In this document: positions 18,179 through 24,616 of the stretch, one piece after another
Layout of the letters: the number at the start of each line of letters is the position of its first letter
How positions within the stretch are numbered: position 1 is the stretch's first letter
DNA from: Halorussus gelatinilyticus
GTDB taxonomy: Archaea > Halobacteriota > Halobacteria > Halobacteriales > Haladaptataceae
Direction of reading: 5' to 3'
DNA length: 64,000 nt
Assembly (NCBI RefSeq): GCF_023238445.1
Contig: NZ_CP096658.1
Span: 2,790,001-2,854,000 of the forward strand
Notes under the pieces: generated by a model
What the model was told of the DNA's origin: nothing
The model's input: only the letters and a program-made list of their open reading frames with translations
Database searches by the model: none
Position numbers and translations under genes: made by a program

Positions 18179-18715
18179 TCACTCCCGTCGCACGACCCGC
18201 CACAGCACCGCCGCCAACAGCACCGCGCCGGCCACCCCCGCCACCGCAGGCCCGGCCGGATGGTTCTCGGTCGTCTCGCGGTACTCGGCGGAGACCTCCT
18301 CGGCCTTCTCCATCCGGAGGTACTGCTCGCTCCCGGCCGCGCGAATCAGGCCCTCCTGCCACGACGGAAACGCCTCGGGGACCGCCGCGGGGTCCACCAA
18401 CCGCGGGCGCTCGGTCCGGTAGGCGGTGCCGTCGTAGACGACGACGCACTCGTCGGCCGCCCGGACGTTCCGGTACCAATCCACGTCGGTCCCGTACGGC
18501 AGCGGCACGACGAACCGGTCGCCGACCTCGCTCACGAGGACCGGGGTGTCGTAGCGTCTCCCCGACCGCCGCCCGACGTGACGCACGAGACCGTACGGCA
18601 CGAGGCGTCGCCCGGCGAATCGCATCGTGAACGGGTTCAGCAGTCGCTTGTTGAAGCCTCGAACGCGGTCCTGCACCCGCCGGTAGCGCGAACGCTGTTT
18701 GGTCTTCGTTCCCAT
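18179..18715 (-). CDS. Deazaflavin (F420)-dependent nitroreductase-like split-barrel protein
   Basis: A 178-residue protein with the flavin/deazaflavin split-barrel fold of the DDN / F420H2-dependent quinone reductase family (about 25-115). Supporting blocks are VRHVGRRSGRRYDTPVL, FVVPLPYGTDVDWYRNV and an ADECVVVYDG strand. A single hydrophobic helix near the C-terminus (about 154-174, AGVAGAVLLAAVLW) would anchor it to the membrane. Such proteins reduce quinones or nitro compounds with F420H2, which haloarchaea make. Substrate unknown. It is a single gene converging with the histidine kinase. Confidence 0.75.
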   Translation of the reverse strand: MGTKTKQRSRYRRVQDRVRGFNKRLLNPFTMRFAGRRLVPYGLVRHVGRRSGRRYDTPVLVSEVGDRFVVPLPYGTDVDWYRNVRAADECVVVYDGTAYRTERPRLVDPAAVPEAFPSWQEGLIRAAGSEQYLRMEKAEEVSAEYRETTENHPAGPAVAGVAGAVLLAAVLWRVVRRE

Positions 18716-18790
18716 GGTTCGGTTCGAAACGGCGACGAGCGACTTAACCGTTGTTCGGGGCGGGTTCCCCGAGTCGTGACGGAACTCCGC

Positions 18791-20287
18791 TTACGTCGTC
18801 ACTTCCGGGAAGAACTCGCCGTGGAACCCGAACGGGATGTGGTGAGGAACCTCGGCGCGCGCCACCTCCTCGAAGCGCTCGCCGTCCAAGACGACGAGAA
18901 GCGACCGCTCGCGCTCGACGTCGAGCGCGGGCGCGAGGACGACGCCGCGGTCTTCCGGAAGTGAGTCGCGGCCAGAGTCTCCCTCCGTCGGTCTCGGCAC
19001 GAAAATCGGCTCGCCGGCGTAGTGGCCGTCGGCCCACCACTCGGTCGCCTCGCCCGTCTCGACGTTCACCTTGACGAGTCCGTTCTGACCCTCGCGCCGG
19101 GTCGCCTGCCCGTAGGCGTAGCGGTACCGCTCCGACCTGACCGCCGGGGAGGTCCGCGGGAGTTCCGTGCCGGCGTAGAGGGTCCGGCGCGAGATTTTCG
19201 CGCCGCCGCCACCTTCGACCGGCACCCGGAACCGTACCAACTCGCCGTCCGCGGCGGCGAGTTCCGGCCCGGAGTCGGGGGCGCTGGTCTCGCCGGGTTC
19301 GCCTCCCTCGTTCGCCTCGCCCTCGACGGCGCCCATGAACAGGTTCGAGACGATGCCGGCGTCCTCGTAGGCCACGAGGTCCACGACGAGGTCGTCGCCC
19401 GACTCGAAGGCGTTGACCGTATGAAAGAAGAAGAACGGGTCCACGCGGCGCTCGACCGCGAGGTCCCCCGAGTCGCGCTCGAAGGCCAGAAACCGCGTGC
19501 CGCGCTCGGGCTTCCACCGGAAGTTGTCCACGAATCCGCCGTTCCCCGGCAAGAGGAACCGCATCGGGTTCGTGACGAACGGCGGTTCGATTAGCACGGC
19601 GTAACGCGGCGTGAGCGCGAAGCTGTGGAGGTACGCGGGCTTCTCGACCGCCAGCGAAGCTATCGGGATACGTTGGGGAAGCGCGCCCGCGGCAGGCGGG
19701 TCGTCCGGGACGCGGTAGAGGTGATAGCGGTTCGTCCGGCCGAACTGAGTCGCGTAGCCGACCGACTCGCCGCGCCGGTCGTCGCGCTGGAGGTGGGCAG
19801 TAACGTGGTGAACCGTCAGGTCGCCGCCGTAGGCGAGGTCGCCCGCGGCCGCGAGCGTCTCGGGGTCGAAGCGCACTCTGCGGGGCGTCTCGGTCAGCGC
19901 GACGTACTCGCCGCCGACGCGCGCGACGTTGACGTTCGCGTTGTCGGTCGGGTCGCCGAGAAACGACTTCAACCGGTAGAGGTAGCTCCCCGAGGTGGCG
20001 AACTGGCCGGTGAGACGACCTTCCTCGACGGCTTCGCGGTATGCGTCGGTCCGGAGGAACCGATTCGAGTAGGTCACGCCGCCACGCCCCTCCTCGAACC
20101 GGAACTTGTGGAGCATCGCCAGTCCGTCGAACCAGTGTTCGACGCGCTCGCCGCCGACCTCGAACTTGCCGGGACCGTTGCGGACCAGCGACCCCGAGAG
20201 CCACGCCGGAATCTCGCCCGCCACGTCGAGCGCGAGGTTTTCGTGTTCGGAGTCGAGCGACCGGAACCCCGGACTGTAGGCTGACAT
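18791..20287 (-). CDS. Carotenoid oxygenase (RPE65/CCD family)
   Basis: A 498-residue non-haem iron dioxygenase. The four iron-binding histidines are visible in order in HHVTAH, YLHSFALT, FFHTVNAFE and IPFGFHGEF. The N-terminal SGSLVRNGPGKFEVG and HWFDGLAMLHKF blocks are family hallmarks. These enzymes cleave carotenoids, for example beta-carotene to retinal for rhodopsins or C50 bacterioruberin-type pigments to apocarotenoids; the exact substrate cannot be told from sequence. A Gly/Glu/Ser-rich insertion (about 325-348) is a haloarchaeal-style loop. No rhodopsin or carotenoid biosynthesis gene adjoins it. Confidence 0.88.
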   Translation of the reverse strand: MSAYSPGFRSLDSEHENLALDVAGEIPAWLSGSLVRNGPGKFEVGGERVEHWFDGLAMLHKFRFEEGRGGVTYSNRFLRTDAYREAVEEGRLTGQFATSGSYLYRLKSFLGDPTDNANVNVARVGGEYVALTETPRRVRFDPETLAAAGDLAYGGDLTVHHVTAHLQRDDRRGESVGYATQFGRTNRYHLYRVPDDPPAAGALPQRIPIASLAVEKPAYLHSFALTPRYAVLIEPPFVTNPMRFLLPGNGGFVDNFRWKPERGTRFLAFERDSGDLAVERRVDPFFFFHTVNAFESGDDLVVDLVAYEDAGIVSNLFMGAVEGEANEGGEPGETSAPDSGPELAAADGELVRFRVPVEGGGGAKISRRTLYAGTELPRTSPAVRSERYRYAYGQATRREGQNGLVKVNVETGEATEWWADGHYAGEPIFVPRPTEGDSGRDSLPEDRGVVLAPALDVERERSLLVVLDGERFEEVARAEVPHHIPFGFHGEFFPEVTT

Positions 20288-20367
20288 TCGTCTCCCGAAT
20301 CGGTCTCCACCGCGAAAGCCGTGGTGGTCGGTAGCACGGCTCGAGAAGGGTCGCGGGAGCGGTCACC

Positions 20368-21567
20368 TCACGTCTTCCGGTAGCGGTCCACGGTCTGGAC
20401 CCACGGCCCGGAGAGGTACAACTCGTCGTCGCCGAGCGCCAGTCCCTTTCCGCGGCGATATCTCGGACTCCACCCGCACCCGTCCCGTCCCGTCTTCTCC
20501 GCGACGCGGAACCGGTCGCGGCGCTCGCCCGACGCGGCGTCGAAGACCCGGACGTACCCGCGATGGTCGAAGACGAACGCGAGCGACCCGTCCGAAGCGA
20601 GGTCGGCGATTCCGGGCGCTTCGTCGGCTTCGCCGTCCCGCTCGCCCGTGACGCGCCAGCGCTCCTCGCCCGTCGAGCGCGAGAAGGCGACGACGGCTCC
20701 GCGCTCCGTCCCGACGAAGAACCGCTCGCCGTCGCGCTCTGTGGCGCTGACCGTACCGGAAATCGAGCGAGTCCATCGCTCCGCGCCCGAGTCGGGCGCG
20801 AGCGCCGCGACCCGTCCGTCGTCGCTGGCGACGTGGACCGCCGATTCGTCGGCGAACACGTCCTCCCAGACCATCTCGCCGACTTCGGTCCGCCAGCGCT
20901 GGCGTCCGTCCTCAACCGCGAGTCCGTAGACGCTCCCGGCTTCGGTTCCCGCGACCACGGTATCGCCGACGATTTCCGGACCGGCCCAGACCGTCTCGTC
21001 CACATCGGTCGCCCAGACCTCCTCGCCCGACGCGTCGTCGAGCGCGACGACGCGGTGGGTGAACCGGTCGCTGGTCGGGTCCACGTCGGCCGCCTCGGAG
21101 TGAGAGATACCGACCAGCACGCGGCCGTCGGTTTTGGCCGGTTGGCCCCACGCGCCGCCGCCGTAGGTCTCGCGCCCGCCGGCGTCGTACTCCCATTCGA
21201 CGTGGCCGGTTCGCCGGTCGAGCGCGTACACGTAGTCCGCGCCGGTGCCGAAATAGACGCTCCCGTCGGCGACCAGCGGGACGCCGGCCCCGCCGCCGGT
21301 CACGGTGAACACCCAGTTCGCGCTTCCGTCGTACCGCCGGAGCGAGACGACGCGCGAGACCATGTCACCGCTCGTCGTGCCGTGGTTCTCCGAGGCGTAG
21401 ACCGCCGACTCGCCGACGAACGGCGCGGACCAGCCCTCGCCGTGGAACGCCCAGTTCGGTTCTCTGCGGTCGAGGCACTGCCCGTCCTCGAACCACCGGT
21501 AGCCGCCGACGCCGACCGCCGCGGTGCCGAGTCCGGCGAGGACCTGGCGACGACTGAGCTCCGTCAT
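20368..21567 (-). CDS. PQQ-like beta-propeller repeat protein, exported
   Basis: A 399-residue secreted beta-propeller. The N-terminus LSRRQVLAGLGTAAVGVGGY is a Tat signal. About seven repeats of the PQQ-enzyme blade follow, each with a V(Y/A)ALD-xxTGxxxW core, for example VYALDRRTGHVEWEY, VVALDDASGEEVWATD, VYGLAVEDGRQRW and VVAFSRSTGEERW. No PQQ-binding catalytic residues or c-type haem motif are evident, so it is more likely a binding or scaffold protein (BamB-like fold) than a quinoprotein dehydrogenase. It lies between a carotenoid oxygenase and a small lipoprotein, both on the same strand, with gaps that suggest separate transcription. Confidence 0.82.
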   Translation of the reverse strand: MTELSRRQVLAGLGTAAVGVGGYRWFEDGQCLDRREPNWAFHGEGWSAPFVGESAVYASENHGTTSGDMVSRVVSLRRYDGSANWVFTVTGGGAGVPLVADGSVYFGTGADYVYALDRRTGHVEWEYDAGGRETYGGGAWGQPAKTDGRVLVGISHSEAADVDPTSDRFTHRVVALDDASGEEVWATDVDETVWAGPEIVGDTVVAGTEAGSVYGLAVEDGRQRWRTEVGEMVWEDVFADESAVHVASDDGRVAALAPDSGAERWTRSISGTVSATERDGERFFVGTERGAVVAFSRSTGEERWRVTGERDGEADEAPGIADLASDGSLAFVFDHRGYVRVFDAASGERRDRFRVAEKTGRDGCGWSPRYRRGKGLALGDDELYLSGPWVQTVDRYRKT

Positions 21568-21622
21568 TCGATGGAGACAGGTTACTCTGCCGTCATAAGT
21601 CTTCTACTCTCTGTCGAAGCGG

Positions 21623-22093
21623 TCACTCGCAGCCGAGCTTTCGGGTTACCGTCCCGCTCTCCGCGACCGTGAACTCCAATCGAACCCGGCCGCCCTGCTC
21701 GGTGCAGTCGGTCGCCAGCGACCCGACTCGGCCGTCGGAGAGGTCCGCTCTCCGAGTCGTGTTCCCGGCGCGGACGTAGACGGCGTACTCGCCGTGCGGT
21801 CCGTTCATCTCTCCGGCGTCGAGCGTCGCGGCGTCGAGTTCGTCGCCGGTCGAGCGAGCATCGAGGTGGAACTCCTCCCAGCGGACGACCGACCCGTTCT
21901 CGACGACGAGTACCGAGACCGCCCGGTCGGTCGTGTCGTGATTCTCGATACGTATCTCTTCGAGCGCTGGCGGCCGTGCGTCGTCCGTTCCGGGAGCGAG
22001 CGCGGCCGAACAGCCGGCGAGTCCGACGAGGAGGGCCAGACAGAGCCACGCGGCGGCGCATCGGTGTCGGGGGCGACTCGCAGGCGGGGACAT
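21623..22093 (-). CDS. Small uncharacterised lipoprotein
   Basis: A 156-residue predicted lipoprotein. A hydrophobic signal (about 12-26) ends in the lipobox LAGC (Cys about 28). The mature part is a single beta-rich domain with strands IRIENHDTTDRAVSVLVV, the WEEFHLDA segment, YAVYVRAGNTT and a C-terminal VRLEFTVAESG. Two further cysteines (in DCTEQGG and the penultimate residue) may pair as a disulphide outside the membrane. I do not recognise a named family; similar small haloarchaeal lipoproteins are common. It is the last minus-strand gene before the ThDP enzyme. Confidence 0.7.
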   Translation of the reverse strand: MSPPASRPRHRCAAAWLCLALLVGLAGCSAALAPGTDDARPPALEEIRIENHDTTDRAVSVLVVENGSVVRWEEFHLDARSTGDELDAATLDAGEMNGPHGEYAVYVRAGNTTRRADLSDGRVGSLATDCTEQGGRVRLEFTVAESGTVTRKLGCE

Positions 22094-22171
22094 TGGCCGA
22101 GGGATACGACCGACGGAACAAGTCGCTTCTGGAGTCGCGACGCTCGGCCGTCGCTCCCGAGACCCGAGCCG

Positions 22172-23863
22172 TCAGTCGTGAACTAACACGTCCAGCACGT
22201 CCGGTCCGTCCCTGTCCAACGCCGCTTCGAGCGCCGACTCGATTTCGTCGGGTTCCGGGACGAGACGCCCGCGAGCGCCGTGGCTCTCGGCGTTGGCCGG
22301 GATGTCCACCGGCGGGTCGAAGTCCATGCCGACGAACTCGTAGTCGTCCTCCTCGCCGCCGAAGAGGTCCAGCGTGTTGTCCTTCAGGATGCGGTAGTTG
22401 CGGTTGTCCGGAATCACGACCGTCAGGTCCACGTCCTCGCGGGCCGCCGAGTAGAGCGTCTGAGGGTAGTAGAGATACGAGCCGTCGCCGACGAAGCCGA
22501 TTACGTCGCGGGGGTCGTCGGTCTGTGACTCCGCGATGGCCGTGCCGACCGAGGCCGGAAGCCCGTAGCCCAGTCCGCCGCCCTTGTTCGAGACGTACTG
22601 CTCGGGTTCGAGGTCCCAGCGGGTCAGCATCGCGTACTTGGCGGTGACGCCCTCGTCCACGATGTAGGCGTCGGGCGCGACCGACTCCATCGCGTCCACG
22701 AGTTCGGCCTTCGAGGCGCGCGGGTCGTCGGCCTCGTCGTCGGCCATCTCGGCCATCCGGCTCTCGACCATGTTCTTGACCATCTCCACGCGGTCGAGGC
22801 GCTCCTCGCGGTCCGACGCGGTGAGGCGCTTGCGCAGTGTCTCGGCGAGGTCCCGGAGGACGTGGCCGGGGTCGCCGACGACCGCGGCGTCGGCCGGCTG
22901 ATTCTTGCCGACCTGCCACGCGTCGTCGCTGACGTGGACGCAGGTCGAGTCCTCGGCGACGAGCGGGCGGTCGTGGCGGGTCAGCGTCGTGTTGGTCGAA
23001 CAGCCGACGAAGACGAGGTTGTCCGCGCCCAGCAGGGTCGCCGCGAGGTCCTCGTCCGGCGGCACGTACGACACCCACTGGTCGTGGTCGGTCGGGAAAT
23101 CGACCTCGCAGGCCAGAATCTCGCCGTGGACGCGCGCGCCGGTGGCTTCGGCGAACTCGACCGCGGCGTCTATCGCGTCCACGCCCGAGCGAGCAACGCC
23201 GTCGCCGACGATGAGCGCCACGTCCTCGCTCGGGTCCGCGAGCAGGTCCGCGGCGCGCTCGATTTGGGCGGGGTCGCCCCGGCCGCCGTCGGGAATCTCG
23301 CCGAGGCGTTCCGGGGTCGCGTCCGTCTCGGCCATCATCACGTCGAGGGGGAGCGCGAGGAAGACCGGCCCGGTCGGGGGCGTGAGCGCGACGCGGAACG
23401 CCCGGCGGAGCATCGTCGGCAGGGCCGACACGTCGCCCACCTCGGCGCTCCACTTGGCGAACTCGTCGGCCATCTCTACGAGGTCCCCGGAGAGAATCGG
23501 CTCCTCGTGGCGGAAGTCGGTGCTGTGGTTGCCCGCCGTCACGACCAGCGGCGCGCCGGCCACGCTCGCGCCGTAGAGGTTGCCCAACCCGTGGGCGAGG
23601 CCGGGCGCGACGTGGAGGTTCACGACGCCGACCGGCGTTACCGAATCGTCGTGGTGCGAGTGATACCGGCGGGTGCTGGCGTACCCCGCGGCCATCTCGA
23701 CCGCCACGTCCTCGTGGAGTCCGAGGACGTATTCGAGGTCGCTGTCGCCCAAGGCGTTCATCACGGGCAGTTCCGTGGTGCCGGGGTTGCCGAAGACGTG
23801 CGTGACGCCGTACCGGTCGAGCGCGTCCACGAACAGGTCGGCCCCGGTGTACTCGTCGGTCAT
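22172..23863 (-). CDS. Thiamine-diphosphate enzyme, benzoylformate decarboxylase / acetolactate synthase-like
   Basis: A 563-residue ThDP enzyme with the three standard domains: N-terminal pyrimidine-binding (about 1-180, with GNPGTTELP and LHEDVAVEMAAGYA, whose Glu activates ThDP), central (about 195-330) and C-terminal PP-binding (about 370-540, with GDGSYLYYPQTL followed by PDNRNY for Mg-diphosphate). Family members decarboxylate 2-oxo acids; the N-terminal GNPGTTELP is typical of benzoylformate decarboxylase and related acetolactate-synthase-like proteins. The usual small regulatory subunit of acetolactate synthase is absent nearby. The start is set at 23863; a longer reading upstream is arginine-rich and lies in repeat DNA. 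Confidence 0.85.
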   Translation of the reverse strand: MTDEYTGADLFVDALDRYGVTHVFGNPGTTELPVMNALGDSDLEYVLGLHEDVAVEMAAGYASTRRYHSHHDDSVTPVGVVNLHVAPGLAHGLGNLYGASVAGAPLVVTAGNHSTDFRHEEPILSGDLVEMADEFAKWSAEVGDVSALPTMLRRAFRVALTPPTGPVFLALPLDVMMAETDATPERLGEIPDGGRGDPAQIERAADLLADPSEDVALIVGDGVARSGVDAIDAAVEFAEATGARVHGEILACEVDFPTDHDQWVSYVPPDEDLAATLLGADNLVFVGCSTNTTLTRHDRPLVAEDSTCVHVSDDAWQVGKNQPADAAVVGDPGHVLRDLAETLRKRLTASDREERLDRVEMVKNMVESRMAEMADDEADDPRASKAELVDAMESVAPDAYIVDEGVTAKYAMLTRWDLEPEQYVSNKGGGLGYGLPASVGTAIAESQTDDPRDVIGFVGDGSYLYYPQTLYSAAREDVDLTVVIPDNRNYRILKDNTLDLFGGEEDDYEFVGMDFDPPVDIPANAESHGARGRLVPEPDEIESALEAALDRDGPDVLDVLVHD

Positions 23864-23990
23864 GGTGCGTGATTCGGAATCGCGGGTGAAAGAAGTTGGT
23901 CCCCCTGCAAGCTGTTCGCTTTCGTGACGTGTTCGCCTCGCCTCGTCTCGCCTCGCGTTTCGGAGCGTTGGCCTCACCGCTGTTTCGGCG

Positions 23991-24118
23991 CGCGCTGGCG
24001 CGGCACGGGGCCGCGCCATCAGCGCGCGAGGGACGACCGGAGGGAGGAGGTTGGGGAGGACGAGGCCGGTGCCGTGCGGGTGCGGTACGATTTGCTCAAG
24101 CCTGACGCTAGCTTCCCC
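23991..24118 (+). repeat. Dispersed non-coding repeat, family R, copy C
   Basis: This is the clearest copy. It starts with a hairpin CGCGCTGGCGCG ... CGCGCCATCAGCGCG, then GCGCGAGGGACGACCGGAGG, then GAGGTTGGGGAGGACGAGGC, then TGCTCAAGCCTGACGCTAGC. It occupies part of the 753-nt gap between the ThDP enzyme and the transglutaminase operon. No gene is credible in the gap; the rest of it holds the hairpin and iteron array below. Confidence 0.6.
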
Positions 24119-24291
24119 TCGGCTGGTTTCATCGTTCCGAAGTCCCCGACGGCGACAACGAACTGCTACCGCGACAGTAACGGCGAACCGCTACCCGACA
24201 CCGACACCGAACCGCTGCGATTGCCGACTCCGAGGAGTTGACCGCACAGCAACCGCCCCGCACCGCGACCGCGCCCCGAACCTCCCCGCTT

Positions 24292-24327
24292 GCGTCTACG
24301 CTCGCGCGGAACCGCGAGCGCAGACGC
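24292..24327. other. Strong imperfect hairpin immediately before the iteron array
   Basis: GCGTCT (24292-24297) pairs with AGACGC (24322-24327), and GCTCGCG (24300-24306) with CGCGAGC (24313-24319), separated by a 2x2 internal bulge and a 6-nt loop. It ends one base before the first 26-bp iteron. It may be a terminator-like or structural part of the same cis element. Confidence 0.5.
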
Positions 24328-24328
24328 G

Positions 24329-24458
24329 GCGCGTCCCGTGGAGTGTTCCACCGAGTGAAACATGTCGATTAGCTCGCCAAGCGCGACATGTCGGGTATCA
24401 CACTAAGCGCGACATGTCGGTTATCACACCGAGCGCCACCTGTCGGCTGTTCCACCGA
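24329..24458 (+). repeat. Array of five 26-bp iterons with a CGACATGTCG palindromic core
   Basis: Units begin at 24329, 24355, 24381, 24407 and 24433, each exactly 26 bp. Units three and four match at 23 of 26 positions and carry GCGCGACATGTCGG then TATCACAC; the outer units are more degenerate but share GTTCCACCGA or ACATGTCG. A sixth, broken unit follows at 24459. The array ends 158 nt before the transglutaminase start codon. Five head-to-tail sites with constant spacing suggest cooperative binding by a dimeric protein. Confidence 0.7.
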
Positions 24459-24616
24459 GCGCGCTCGATGGTCGGGTGTCCCGCCGGTGATCGCTCCCGA
24501 CCTCGCGTCCTGTCAGCCGAGGCTACCTTTCACCAGTCTTTTTACCTATCTACGCACAGCTTTCAGCCAAGACTACGCGCCGGTCTACGGAACCGAGCCA
24601 GCCGACCTCTCACCAC

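Noticed and set aside
24329..24458. A CRISPR array at the 26-bp repeats
   Set aside because: Units are head-to-tail without unique spacers, and there are no cas genes in the window.
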